This document shows positions 1-11,576 of a stretch of 64,000 bases of DNA, piece by piece. The DNA is from Leguminivora glycinivorella (lineage: Eukaryota > Arthropoda > Insecta > Lepidoptera > Tortricidae). Location: the NCBI RefSeq assembly GCF_023078275.1, contig NC_062980.1, forward strand, positions 14,650,783 to 14,714,782, in the 5' to 3' direction. The position numbers and the translations under genes are program-made. Each line of letters begins with the position of its first letter. Positions within the stretch are counted from its first letter, which is position 1. The notes under the pieces were generated by a model that worked only from the letters and a program-made list of their open reading frames with translations, was not told where the DNA came from and did no database searches.

Positions 1-182
1 TGATGATGAACAGGTGGTGTATTGGCTAGGATAAGCGGAGAATCATTCTGGCTGAGAGCATTACGATGGATTTTGGTTTTATGGATATTTAAGCCACGGC
101 TAGTTTCGAAGGTTTTTGAACACAACGGACAAGGATGGATAGTGGAAGACGTGCTATCACCAGATTGGGTCGCGGCCTGCAT
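1..182 (-). CDS. Partial ORF start: C2H2 zinc finger, R2/NeSL-like retroelement candidate
   Basis: Reading the minus strand from ATG at 182-180, about 60 codons stay open and run off the left window edge. An in-frame TAA lies 9 nt upstream of the ATG, so this is a credible true start. Residues 18-39 form one C2H2 finger: C18, C21, H34 and H39 (C-x2-C-x12-H-x4-H), with an RGL segment before the first His. Single N-terminal fingers of the C-x2-C...F...RGL...H-x4-H type are typical of R2/NeSL-type non-LTR retrotransposons, which bind target DNA with them (family knowledge). The residues before the finger are Ser/Thr-rich. The body with RT would lie outside the window. It could instead be a host zinc-finger protein; the assignment rests on finger style only. 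Confidence 0.45.
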   Translation of the reverse strand, partial: MQAATQSGDSTSSTIHPCPLCSKTFETSRGLNIHKTKIHRNALSQNDSPLILANTPPVHH

Positions 183-654
183 GAGAATTTAAAAACTAAG
201 TACATTAGAAATACAACTATGTAAAAATATAACTATGACTAAAAATAAATACCTATTAACACTGAAAAAACCACAAAACACAATATTATATATAAAAAAC
301 AAACGTCTGTCACTATTTTGGTAGGCACAGCTGTCACGGCTGGCAGTAAGACTGCGGTGCGCCGTCGCAGGCCGCGGCGGATGCTAGACCTTTGGCCGCC
401 CGCGGTTCAGTGCTGGTCGGGGCCAGTCGGGGCAGTCTACATTTTTAAGGAGATCATAATTATTTTACTTGAAATGCAGAAACATCAGTGATTTGACAGC
501 GGAATATGTCAATCTCAAGAAAACTGAGGAATTGGTAGGTATATCTTGTTTGCGACGGCAGAAAATTCTGCGATCATATATTATCGTGAAAAACGTGCTG
601 ATTTGTTAAAAATTGGTATTTTTATAAATTAAATAAAATCAGCGACATTCGTTG
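183..654. other. Unassigned spacer, possible 5' flank of the zinc-finger ORF
   Basis: No ORF or repeat was recognised. A GC-rich patch at about 330-440 contrasts with the AT-rich surroundings and could be the 5' leader or promoter side of the minus-strand ORF ending at 182; this is inference. Confidence 0.3.
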
Positions 655-968
655 TAAATTAAATATAACAAGATCATACCATCCCATACATTAAAATGCG
701 ACCGCCTACGAACGCGCTTACACTCCACCACACATAGATGGCGCCACAAAAAAAATGTCTTGTAGCCTTCGATTATACTTGTAGATGGCGTTAAGTGTCA
801 CTTTTGACATAGATTTACGGCTGGGAATTGACACTTAATGCCAATCTACAAATAATCGGTGGCAACAAGGCATTTTTTGTGGCGCCATCTATGTGTGGTG
901 GAGTGTAAGCGCGTTCGTAGGCGGTCGCATTTTAATGTATGGGATGGTATGATCTTGTTATATTTCAT
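655..968. mobile_element. Palindromic foldback MITE, about 310 bp
   Basis: The two halves are near-perfect reverse complements. The arm at about 661-754 (from AATATAACAAGATCATACC through the ATAGATGGCGCCAC motif) pairs with 872-966. The inner segments (TAGATGGCGTTAAGTGTCA near 792 and TGACACTTAATGCCAATCTA near 829) also pair, so the whole element can fold into one long hairpin. There is no coding capacity. Superfamily is unknown and no clear target duplication was seen. Confidence 0.75.
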
Positions 969-978
969 TTATGCCCAT

Positions 979-1262
979 ACAGAAAAGCGTACCCCTGAAA
1001 TGGCCTTTTAGGCTTAAAACTAGATGGCGCTGTTTGCAGCCTGGAAGTGGCCAAAATCATATTTTCCCGAAATATTTTTGTCTCTTTTTATTTTTTATAA
1101 GAACAAATGATATGCTTTTTTATTTTGATATCACGTCAATACATGCACATTTTGAAAAACTGTAGGCATCACCAGTGTAGTTATGATAGTATTTAATAGA
1201 TGGCGCTAAAAAAATGAGGTACGATTCTTATTATGGAGACTATAAATCCTATATAAAATTAT
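979..1262 (+). repeat. Dispersed repeat family H, copy 1
   Basis: This block starts AAAAGCGTACCCCTGAAATG and contains TAGATGGCGCTGTTT, TATCACGTCAATACA and TTAATAGATGGCGCT. It recurs in reverse orientation at 15575-15864 and 23035-23325, and in pieces at 44906-44933 plus 45542-45655. It is non-coding. The 64-codon ORF inside is not conserved between copies. Probably a short non-autonomous transposon; class unknown. Confidence 0.7.
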
Positions 1263-1380
1263 CCTTGTTTTGGACATATAGCCAAACCGTAAGGGAAATC
1301 CCAGCGGACTACGAAACCCTTAAAATAATTGGTATTAGTAAGAGTGGTCGATAAATATTCATAAAAAATAAATTTAAGAC

Positions 1381-4354
1381 GGTATTGTTACTCCAGCTTG
1401 TTACTCCAGAGATAAACACAAGCGGGGAGGATCTTGTATATTGGTGAAGTAAATCTGGATTCTGGATTACAAAGAGCTACCACAAATTCAAAACTACTCA
1501 ATATCGAATGTTCTTGAATGCTGTGCTATAGAATTGACCCTGTATGAAACTGTTATAGTATGCATCTACCGAACACCTATGTATAATATTATAAAGAATT
1601 GTTATGAAGTTATGGTTAAAATTATGAATAGAATATGTAGTAAGTCAGGTAAAAAAATCATTGTTTGTGGGGATTTTAATATCGACATACTAAAAAAGAG
1701 CACCACTAGTGCAGAATTTGAATGTTTTTGGCTGAGCTATAATTTAAAATTAGAAATACGCCAACCAACTAGGCCTAGCAGTAACACATGCTTAGATAAT
1801 TTTATACACAATGTAAAAATGCCCCATAGAAGTGAAGTATTTGATTTTGGATTGTCTGACCATACCGCCCAAGTTTTATGGGTTCCAATCAAGAAAACAA
1901 CTAAAGTTCGTACTTATCGTATAGAAAAACGTGATTTTAGCAAAGAAAATCTGCTTAGATTTAATTATTACCTTAATTCACTTTCATTTTCTGCCGCCTA
2001 CAATACAGATAATCCTAATATTGCATATGAGACTTTCATAGATGAATTTCGCCTATTTTATGACCTCTGTTTTCCTAAAAAAATTGTGACTTTTAGATGT
2101 AATGCTAGATCTAGGTGGATATCAAAAGGTGTACGAATATGTTGTAAGAAACAAAGGCAATTATTATGGCAATACAGACGATCTCCATCTGACCAGAATA
2201 AGGCTTTACTTACAAATTATTCAAAGTTGTATAAAAAAATAATCAAACTAACGCAAAAGGCACAAAATAACCATGTGATAAATACTGCTAAAAATAAGTC
2301 AAAAGCAGCATGGCAAGTAGTCAATTCTCAAAAAGCTCAGAAACCGAGTCAATTTATCCAACTATTAAAAAATGGAAATGAGATGTTAACTGATCCAACT
2401 CATATTGCAGAAGCTTTTAATAATCATTTTATAGGAGGAGGTTTCTCATCCCCACCACAAAATGTCAGATGTGAACCTAAAATAACAAGTACCTCTCATT
2501 CTATCTTTTTGGCTCCCACCACGCCACAAGAGGTAAAAACCATAATAAGTTCCCTAAATAATACCAGTAGCGTAGGATATGATGATATATCTACGCTTGT
2601 TATCAAATCTTCTAGCCATATTTTAGACAAACATCTGTGCCATATCATAAACCTTACTATATCTACAGGAATATATCCTGACGGGTTAAAGAAAACTGTT
2701 ACAAAGCCGTTACATAAAAAGGGGGACAAAGACAATTTAAGCAACTACCGACCGATTGCCCTTATCCCTATATTTTCAAAAATTTTTGAAAAGGTGATTT
2801 ATCAACGTCTATACTCATATTTATCCCATTTTAACTTGTTATGTAACGAACAAAAAGGGTACAGAAAAAATGTTTCTATTAATCTGGCAATATACTATTG
2901 AGACTACTATTTTATTTTATGAGAAATTTTATGGATTAATATATTTTTACCTATATATATATATGTTTTCAATGTTTAATTTATTCTTTTTTTTAAATAA
3001 TAATAATTAAATTTAATGATAAGTTAAATGATGAATTAAATTTAATGATAAGTTATTATATGCTGTGCCCTTGCAGGGTCCATGTGAGACATCATACTAC
3101 ATTCAATACCTGTACTGTAACCATGGTTTGCAATAAAGAATTATGAATTATGAATTATGAATTATATATGATATGCTTAAAGTTGTAATGGAAAATATTG
3201 ACGCAAGGAATCCGGTTTGTGCAATTTATGCTGATATGTCAAAAGCATTTGACTATGTTTGCCATGATCGCCTTTTAAGTAAGCTAAGCATGTATGGTAT
3301 AAGAGGAAACGCATTGAACCTTATTGAAACTTATTTAAGAGGAAGAACGCAATATACAGAGATACCCAGAATATGCAACGCAACAAAAAACCTATGTAAA
3401 TATGCTTCAAAAGAGCAATGTACTCAGCGTGGGGTTCCACAGGGAAGTGTGCTCGGCCCCCTATTGTTCTTAATTTATATTAATGACTTGCCTACCAATG
3501 CCAATTACCCTATAGTTTTATTTGCTGACGATAGTACGTCAATCATCAATTGTAATAATTTGAATAATTATGAACATGACATTACTGCAGAATTGAATTG
3601 TATAATAACATGGCTTAATGACAATAATTTAGTAATTAATTTGAAAAAAACTAATATAATGCATTTCCGTCAACGCACACTTAGAGACAGTAATGACGAC
3701 ATCAATGTTAACTACGAAGGTACCACGATTGAAAATGTAACCGTGACTAAATTTCTAGGTCTAACTATTGATAGTCAGTTAACGTGGAAAAAACACATAG
3801 ATGAATTATGTAAGTACATGAGCAAATCTGCTTACGCTCTTTACAGACTGTCTAAAGTAACCAGTCGTGATACAGTTGTAATGGCATATCCTGGCCTTGT
3901 AGCATCAAAAATTAGATATGGCATTATTTTTTGGGGTAACTCTGTTGATCGAGAGGCCGCTTTTGTGGCCCAAAAGAGATGTATAAGAGCTATCTGTGGG
4001 GTTAATTTTAGAGTGAGTTGTTATCCACTTTTCAAATCATTAAGACTTCTAACACTACCTTCATTATACATACTTGAAGTGGCTCTCTTTGTAAAAAGAA
4101 ATCCTGACTTGTTTATTTATGTAACACAGAAACGTAGGCTACCTATACGTCCTCAATATGAGGGTCAGTTGTATGTTCCACTCATGAAAACAGCATTAAT
4201 GCGAAATAGCTTCTTTGGAATGGCACCCAGGATATTCAATAAAATACCGTCTGAAATAAGAAACCTTCAATTTCATCAATTTAAAAAGCAATTGGTTGCA
4301 TATTTAATTGAAAAACGTTTTTACACCATTAAAGAGTTCTTAGATGCCGCCTAA
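1381..4354 (+). pseudogene. LINE endonuclease/reverse transcriptase, disrupted
   Basis: The reading frame is recognisable from about 1390, where the HKRGGSCILVK segment matches the conserved region upstream of the endonuclease core. An in-frame TAA at 1450-1452 breaks it, and the frame continues through CAIEL, the CGDFNID endonuclease motif near 1666-1690 and the SDH motif near 1855-1863. The RT begins with NYRPIALIP near 2743, is interrupted at 2894 and resumes after 3168 with YADMSKAFD, then QRGVPQGSVLGPLLFLIYIN near 3425-3484 and the catalytic FADD at 3521-3532 (FADD in place of YADD). The C-terminal part runs to TAA at 4352. Removing the insertion and one target-site copy rejoins the frame across ATATA. 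The N-terminal endonuclease and any ORF1 are missing, so this copy is dead but fairly young in its RT. Confidence 0.88.
2895..3163 (+). mobile_element. Short retro-insertion inside the LINE RT, with 5-bp TSD
   Basis: This AT-rich 269-bp segment is flanked by ATATA at 2890-2894 and 3164-3168. It ends in a CAATAAAG-type polyadenylation region followed by GAATTAT repeats, the signature of a severely 5'-truncated LINE 3' end or a SINE. The motif CCATGGTTTGCAATAAAGAA near 3121-3140 marks the 3' terminus. It inserted after the host LINE. Confidence 0.7.
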
Positions 4355-4883
4355 TTGTAAATAATATGAATATGAACTAATTATAAATGTTTATTTTTTT
4401 TTATGAAGCCTGAATATAATTACACTTTATTTAAAATTGATAATTAGGATATTTAAAGAATAATTTTTATATAAGCAAGTGACTTGATTTTATGACATGC
4501 ATGCATTATTATTTCTATGCCGTATGTGGCAGGATGTGCTGATCAAAAAATGTATTACCAACCTACAATGTACCACATTCTAAGAAATAAAATATTTGAT
4601 TGATTGATTTGATTGATTGTGATGTTACTCAGAAATTCCATTTTAAGGAACGACGTTACTTGATACGAATATAAAGGAATGAATTCAGAACCCATCACAT
4701 CTAGACGGAAATCAAATCGGGTAACTTTTGTAAAAAACCTGAGTCGTTTCATTGCGGAAATTGAAATATAGAGTTCTTACGATTGAATCAATTTTCCAAA
4801 TCGAACCATATCAAAGTGACAAACGATTAAATAGGAGAGTGATCCATATCGTATGTAAGTAAAACTCATGATTACTTAGGGCC

Positions 4884-5003
4884 AGTTGCACCAACCACAT
4901 TTGACAGACACATCATCGTCACTCAGCAGATTTCTATGGAACTTCTCATGTACAATAAAATTTAACGAACGATTTAACGGTGCCAGACGGTTTGGTGCAA
5001 CCT
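4884..5003. mobile_element. MITE with TTGCACCA terminal inverted repeats
   Basis: The left end AGTTGCACCAACC and right end GGTTTGGTGCAACCT are inverted repeats around about 95 bp of non-coding DNA. The bounded size and the lack of an ORF fit a MITE. Confidence 0.6.
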
Positions 5004-5106
5004 CACTTTTCTTACCAAAAATGTACGGGCTTCTAAAAACATTTTAGTTCGTAAAGTACTTAGTACGACATTTGTCAGATCGAAACTTCAAAGGACCAAA
5101 TTATTA

Positions 5107-5250
5107 TGTACTATACTGAAAAACGTCATACGATACTCGTGCAAAAAGGTCATTCGCGAAAATCGCGAACTCGCATCGATATGAAACACTCTTCGGTCAT
5201 GTTTTAATTTAGCGCCACCCGTTTCGAGTTCCCTCTTTTCCGCACTTGAA
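5107..5250 (+). repeat. Dispersed repeat family G, copy 1
   Basis: It shares GTCATACGATAC, AACACTC, AATTTA and CCTCTTTTCCGCACT in the same order with 57079-57212. Non-coding; transposon class unknown. Confidence 0.6.
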
Positions 5251-5444
5251 TCGTAATATACTATTTCGGGAAAATCTTCCACCTAAGGAATTTTAATTAA
5301 GTGTCTCCACTCTCCATTATCCAGTTCGTGACTCTAAAGGACTTTATTTCTTTTACTTTCAAATTTTCCCACTGACCTACTGAATAATTTGTCAAAATAT
5401 TTACTTAGGTACTTTAATTAAATTGTTCAGGTATTAGTTTTGTT

Positions 5445-5500
5445 TTCATCTTTTCACATTATCCGATCCGACATTGGAAGTCGGAAAGATTCACAGAATT
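5445..5500 (+). repeat. Terminal-type motif TTTTCACATTATCCGATC (left member)
   Basis: TTTTCACATTATCCGATCCG followed by an ACATT...GTCGG stretch recurs inverted at about 14535-14575 and directly at about 42332-42375. The left and right members face each other around the Helitron array, as the ends of one older element would. Confidence 0.5.
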
Positions 5501-5539
5501 ACAGTTAAACCAGAATGAGTAGTTAGGTCAAAAAGTGTG

Positions 5540-5925
5540 TCCACAGCATGAGAGGTCATTGTTTGGGCTGGTGTCCCTCTCGCACTTACTGACAATGTTA
5601 ACATTATTCAGTGACGTCATCACTGTCATACATTAGGGATACCAGTTAATTTTCAAAGTTTGTACCAAATCTACTAATACCCATTTGAACATATTTTTTA
5701 ATTATACAAATCTTTGATTTATTGGCATCAAAATAATAACATTATAATTATTTTCCAATTCTTTGAAATATATCGAAACCCTAGTTTGAATATAACACTA
5801 AAATAATATAAGAAGTTATAAAGTCAGGTAATATACAGATAAAAATACTACTACTATGGTAACCTCATTAACACTGGCCACACGTGCGAGAGGGACACCA
5901 GCCCAAACAATGCCGTCTCATGTGG
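5540..5925. mobile_element. Non-autonomous inverted-repeat element
   Basis: ATTGTTTGGGCTGGTGTCCC at about 5559-5578 is reverse-complemented at about 5891-5910. The pairing extends outward with divergence (CACAGCATGAGAGG against CCGTCTCATGTGG). The middle is AT-rich and non-coding. No target duplication was identified. Confidence 0.55.
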
Positions 5926-6013
5926 ACCGTTTTGGCTAGTCTGATACGATCACCTTTCTATCTCAGTGATAAGGTTCAATTTAGTATGGCAAAAATGTGA
6001 TTCCACAATCTAG

Positions 6014-8779
6014 TCTATATCTATATAATATAAAGCTACAACCCGACTGACATTTTTCCAAAAATGGGCAGAAGGGGGATTTGAAGGTGGCAGTGTTTGG
6101 TGTCGTCGTATAGAGTTTGGTCCTGCGACCCCGGATAGATCAGACCGTCGGTCTACCGGTTCCGGTTAAAAAAATGTTGGACGGCCTGGCCAAACGGCTG
6201 GACTTAGCCGGGGAGTGTTCGACCAAATGTCATAGAGGACCCTGGGCAGTTTTTGACGCCGCCATTTTTTTTTTCAAAATGGCCGACTTTTTTTTTTGTC
6301 GATTTTTCAAGTTTGTCGTAGAGAGCTCAAATTTTGGTCATAGAATCTCCAAGCGGCCTTGATTCGAATGAAATAAAAAAAAATTGAAAAATGCTATAAA
6401 TGTGGGAAAACTGGCCACTTTTATTTTGTATGGCAACTTTTAAACCGTAAGAGATAGCCGGGGGGTGCTCGACCAAATGTCATACAGGTCTCGGAGTAGA
6501 AAAAAGTTGCATTAAAAAAAATTCAAAATGGCCGACTTTTTTTTTTGAAAAATTTCAAAATGGGCCTAGCGCGCTGAGATTTGGCACACGGGTGGAAGGT
6601 CACCCCAAGATTTATATTCAAAAAGAAAATTTTGAAAAATTCAAAATGGCGGCCTTTGAGGGCCAATTGAAATTTGAATGGAGGTTTTTCTTTTAATTAC
6701 CATAGCTCCGTAACGGTACAAAGAAGTGAAAAGTGCTCAAACAAATGTTATACAGTCACCCGAGGTCCATCGAATGGCATTAAAAAAAAATCAAAATGGC
6801 CGACTTTTTTTTTTGAAAAATTTCAAAATGGTCCGAGCGCGCTGAAATTTTGCACACGGGTAGACAGCCACCCCAAGATTAGTATACAAAAAGAAAATTT
6901 TGAAAAATTCAAAATGGCGCCCTTTGAAGGCCAATTGAAATTTGTATGGAGGTCCTTTTTTAAATCCCCATAGCTCCGTAACGGTAGGGAAAAGGTTAAT
7001 AGTGCTTGAACTAATGTTGTACAGTTATCTGAGGTCCATCGAATGGCATTTACAAAATTTCAAAATGGCCGACTTTGAAAAATTTTTTTTTTTATTTTCG
7101 GTCCGAGCGCGTTCAAATTTGGCACGTGGTAATCTAGAACGGGGGCCAAAAATAGAAATGAGAAAAAAAAAATTTGGAAAAGTCAAAAACGGTGGCGAGA
7201 GGGGACAAAGTCAAATTTCCCTACCAGTTTGTATGGAGGTTTTTTTAAATCCCCATAGCTCCGTAACGGTAGGAAAAAGGTTAATAGTGCTTAAACTAAT
7301 GTTGTACAGTTATCTGAGGTCCATCGAATGGCATTTACAAAATTTCAAAATGGCCGACTTTGAATTTTTTTTTTTTATTTTCGGTCCGAGCGCGTTCAAA
7401 TTTGGCACGTGGTAAGAGCGGGGGCCAAAAATAGAAATGAGAAAAAAAATTTTTGGAAAAGTCAAAAACGGCGGCGAGAGGGGACAAAGTCAAATTTCCC
7501 TACCAGCCTGAGGGAGCGTTCTACAGCCCGACGGTCATTGCTCCGGTCCAAGTTCCGAGCTGCGTACAGACAGTGCTCCCAAGCAAGAAAATATAAGTAA
7601 AAGTGTCTAAAAAGCGACGCGGCGGGCCGGAGGTCCAACTTCCCTACCAATCCTACAATCCCCACAGTAACTACGCGGAGGGCCGAAGGCCCGGAGCGTG
7701 TCTGACAGGCTCCCAAGTATGCGAAGGCCGCAGGCCGAGCTGCGGGCAGAGTGCTCCCAAGCACGCGAAGGCCGCAGGCCGAGCTGCGTGCAGACTGTGC
7801 TCCCAAGAAAACAATAACAAAAAGTATCTAAATAAGCGAAGCGGCGGGCCAAAGGCCCGACGCGGAGCTTCGAAACCCAGCGAAGGCCGAAGGCCGAGCT
7901 CCGCGTAGGGCCGAAGGCCCGGAGCGTCCCTGATCGGCTCGCCGGCGGACCAGGAAGTTGGAGTTTAAACACGACCCAATAGTAAAAGTGTCTTAGAGAA
8001 GCGAAACGACGGGCCGGAGGCCCGCAGGCCGCAGGCCCGTCGTGAGCTTCTCAAGACACTTTTACTATTGGGTCGTGTTTAAGCTCCAACTTCCCTACAA
8101 CCCCCACAGAAACTACGCGGAGGGCCGAAGGCTCGGAGCGTGTCTGACAGGCTCCCAAGCACGCGAAGGCCGCAGGCCGAGCTGCGGGCAGAGTGCTCCC
8201 AAGCACGCGAAGGCCGCAGGCCGAGCTGCGTACAGACTGTGCTCCCAAGCAAAACAATAACAAAAAGTATCTTAACAAGCGAAGCGGCGGGCCGAAGGCC
8301 CGACGCGGAGCTTCGAAACCCAGCGAAGGCCGAAGGCCGAGCTCCGCGTAGGGCCGAAGGCCCGGAGCGTCCCTGATCGGCTCGCCGGCGGACCGGGAAG
8401 TTGGAGCTTAAACACGACCCAATAGTAAAAGTGTCTTAGAGAAGCGAAACGACGGGTCGTACTATTGGGTCGTGTTTAAGCTCCAACTTCCCTACAACCC
8501 CCACAGTAACTACGCGGAGGGCCGAAGGCCGGAGCGTGTCTGACAGGCTCCCAAGCACGCGAAGGCCGCAGGCCGAGCTGCGGGCAGAGAGTGCTTCCAA
8601 GCAGACAAAGGCTAAAGCAAAAAAGCAAACAAGTAAAGCAAAAAACAAACAAGCTAAGCAAAGAAACAAAAAAGCAAAAAAGCAAAGCAAAAAAACAAAC
8701 AAGCAAAGCAAAAAAAAAACAAAAAAGCAACAAGAAAGACCGCGGGGCCCTCGGGCCCCGCGCACCTTTAAAAAACTAG
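6014..8779 (+). mobile_element. Helitron-like element, tandem unit 1 (2766 bp)
   Basis: The unit begins TCTATATCTATATAATA and ends with a GC hairpin at 8741-8762 (CGCGGGGCCC, TC loop, mirror arm), 13 nt before CTAG at 8776-8779. This is the canonical 3' end of a Helitron. The next base is T, and the next unit starts immediately. No Rep/helicase coding is present, so it is non-autonomous. The 5' half (6014-7500) has five degenerate 250-285 bp modules each containing CAAAATGGCCGAC. The 3' half (7500-8590) is GC-rich with GGCCGAAGGCC and GGCCGCAGGCC micro-palindromes, followed by a GCAAA-rich low-complexity tract (8590-8735). The long open frames over the GC-rich part are not genes. Confidence 0.82.
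7954..8093. repeat. Foldback inside Helitron unit 1
   Basis: GAAGTTGGAG...ACGACCCAATAGTAAAAGTG on the left pairs with CACTTTTACTATTGGGTCGT...CTCCAACTTC on the right, separated by GGCC-rich sequence. Arms are about 63 bp. A second, shortened copy lies at 8397-8493, where the central segment has been deleted. Confidence 0.8.
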
Positions 8780-11576
8780 TCTATCTATATAATATAAAGC
8801 TACAACCCGACTGACATTTTTCCAAAAATAGGCAGAAGGGGGATTTGAAGGTGGCAGTGTTTGGTGTGGTCGTATAGAGTTTGGTCCTGCGACCCCGGAT
8901 AGATCAGACCGTCGGTCTACCGGTTCCGGGTAAAAAAATGTTGGACGGCCTGGCCAAACGGCTGGAGTTAGCCGGGGAGTGTTCGACCAAATGTCATAGA
9001 GGACCCTGGGCAGTTTTTGACGCCGCCATTTTTTTTTCAAAATGGCCGACTTTTTTTTTGACAATTTTTCAAGTTTGTCGTAGAGATCTCAAATTTTGGT
9101 CATAGAATCTCCAAGGGGCCTCGATTCGAATGAAATAGAAAAAAATTGAAAAATGCTACAAATGTGGGAAAACTGGCCACTTTTATTTTGTATGGCAACT
9201 TTTAAACCGTAAGAGATAGCCGGGGGTGCTCGACCAAATGTCATACAGGTATCCGAGTAGAAAAAAGTTGCATTAAAAAAATTCAAAATGGCCGACTTTT
9301 TTTTTGAAAATTTTCAAAATGGTCCTAGCGCGCTGAGATTTGGCACACGGGTGGAAGGTCGCCCCAAGATTTATATTCAAAAAGAAAATTTTGAAAAATT
9401 CAAAATGGCGGCCTTTGAGGGCCAATTGAAATTTGCATGGAGGTTTTTTTTTAATCGCCATGGCTCCGTAACGGTACAAGGAAGTGAAAAGTGCTCAAAC
9501 AAATGTTATACAGTCACCCGAGGTCCATCGAATGGCGTTAAAAAAAATTCAAAATGGCCGACTTTTTTTTTTGAAAAATTTCAAAATGGTCCGAGCGCGC
9601 TGAAATTTTGCACACGGGTGGACAGCCACCCCAAGATTAGTATACAAAAAGAAAATTTTGAAAAATTCTAAATGGCGCCCTTTGAAGGCCAATTGAAATT
9701 TGTATGGAGGTCCTTTTTTTAAATCCCCATAGCTCCGTAACGGTAGCGAAAAGTTTAATAGTGCTTGAACTAATGTTGTACAGTTATCTGAGGTCCATCG
9801 AATGGCATTTACCAAATTTCAAAATGGCCGACTTTGAAATTTTTTTTTTTATTTTCGGTCCGAGCGCGTTCAAATTTGGCACGTGGTAAGAACGGGGGCC
9901 AAAAATAGAAATGAGAAAAAAAAAATTTGGAAAAGTCAAAAACTGTGGCGAGAGGGGACAAAGTCAAATTTCCCTACCAGTTTGTATGGAGGTTTTTTTT
10001 TAAATCCCCATAGCTCCGTAACGGTAGGAAAAAGGTTAATAGTGCTTAAACTAATGTTGTACAGTTATCTGAGATCCATTGAATGGCATTTACAAAATTT
10101 CAAAATGGCCGACTTTGATTTTTTTTTTTTTTTTTTCGGTCCGAGCGCGTTCAAATTTGGCAAATGGTAAGAACGGGGGCCGAAAACAGAAATGAGAAAA
10201 AAAAAATTTTGGAAAAGTCAAAAACGGCGGCGAGAGGGGACAAAGTCAAATTTCCCTACCAGCCTGAGGGAGCGTTCTACAGCCCGACGGTCATTGCTCC
10301 GGTCCAAGTTCCGAACTGCGTACAGACAGTGCTCCCAAGCAAGAAAATATAAGTAAAAGTATCTAAAAGGCGACGCGGCGGGCCGGAGGCCGCAGGCCGG
10401 AGGTCCAACTTCCCTACAAATCTTACAATCCCCACAGTAACTACGCGGAGGGCCGAAGGCCCGGAGCTTGTCTGACAGGCTCCCAAGTACGCGAAGGCCG
10501 CAGGCCGAGCTGCGGGCAGAGTGCTCCCAAGCACGCGAAGGCCGCAGGCCGAGCTGCGTGCAGACTGTGCTCCCAAGAAAACAATAACAAAAAGTATCTA
10601 AATAAGCGAAGCGGCGGGCCAAAGGCCCGACGCGGAGCTTCGAAACCCAGCGAAGGCCGAAGGCCGAGCTCCGCGTAGGGCCGAAGGCCCGGAGCGTCCC
10701 TGATCGGCTCGCCGGCGGATCGGGAAGTTGGAGTTTAAACACGACCCAATAGTAAAAGTGTCTTAGAGAAGCGAAACGACGGGCCGGAGGCCGCAGGCCG
10801 CAGGCCCGTCGTGAGCTTCTCAAGACACTTTTAATATTGGGTCGTGTTTAAGCTCCAACTTACCTACAACTCTCACAGTAACTACGCGGAGGGCCGAAGG
10901 CCGGGCGTGCCTGAAGGCTTCCAAGCACGCGAAGGCCGCAGGCCGAGCTGCGGGCAGAGTGTTCCCAAGCACGCGAAGGCCGCAGGCCGAGCTGCGTACA
11001 GACTGTGCTTCCAAGCAGAACGATAATCAAAGTGTCTAAAAAGCGACGCGGCGGGCCGAAGGCCCGGCGCGGAGCTTCGAAACGAAACCCAGCGAAGGCC
11101 GAAGGCCGAGCTCCGCGTAGGGCCGAAGGCCCGGAGCGTCCCTGATCGGCTCGCCGGCGGTCCGGGAAGTTGGAGCTTAAACACGACCCAATAGTAAAAG
11201 TGTCTTAGAGAAGCGAAACGACGGGCCGGAGGCCGCAGGCCGTAGGCCCGTCGTGAGCTTCTCAAGACACTTTTACTATTGGGTCGTGTTTAAGCTCTAA
11301 CTTCCCCACAACCCCCACAGTAACTACGCGGAGGGCCGAAGGCCGGAGCGTGTCTGAAGCCTCCCAAGCTCGCGAGGCCGCAGGCCGAGCTACGGGCAGA
11401 GAGTGCTCCCAAGCACGCCAAGGCTAAAGCAAAAAAGCAAACAAGCAAAGCAATAAAACAAACAAGCTTAGCAAAAAAACATAAAGCAAAAACTAAAAAG
11501 CATAAAGCAAAAGCAAAAACAAAAAAACAAGAAAGACCGCGGGGCCCTCGGGCCCCGCGCACCTTTAAAAAACTAG
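8780..11576 (+). mobile_element. Helitron-like element, tandem unit 2 (2797 bp)
   Basis: It starts at TCTATCTATATAATATAAAG directly after CTAG of unit 1 and ends with the same GC hairpin (11539-11560) and CTAG (11573-11576). The organisation matches unit 1. In the 5' half it differs from units 1 and 3 at many shared positions, for example GTGGTCGTATAG against GTCGTCGTATAG, TATCCGAGTAG against TCTCGGAGTAG, and CCAAGGGGCC against CCAAGCGGCC. Foldbacks lie at 10724-10862 and 11166-11305. Confidence 0.82.
10724..11305. repeat. Two foldbacks inside Helitron unit 2
   Basis: Foldback pairs at 10724-10862 and 11166-11305 have arms starting GAAGTTGGAG and ending CTCCAACTT or CTCTAACTTC. They are separated by GGCC-palindrome arrays. 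Confidence 0.75.

Larger units (their letters stand above)
1381..4620 (+). mobile_element. 5'-truncated CR1/Jockey-superfamily LINE with nested insertion
   Basis: The element carries the C-terminal part of an apurinic-type endonuclease, then a reverse transcriptase, a 3' UTR (about 4355-4595) and a TGAT/TTGATTGA-type microsatellite tail at 4596-4620, as expected for target-primed LINE integration. The 5' end is lost within the endonuclease domain at about 1381. A 269-bp insertion (2895-3163) splits the RT. The clade is inferred from motif style and the simple-repeat tail; a Jockey-like clade is the alternative. Confidence 0.85.

Noticed and set aside
2496..2744. Minus-strand ORF inside the LINE
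   Set aside because: Shadow of the reverse-transcriptase frame.
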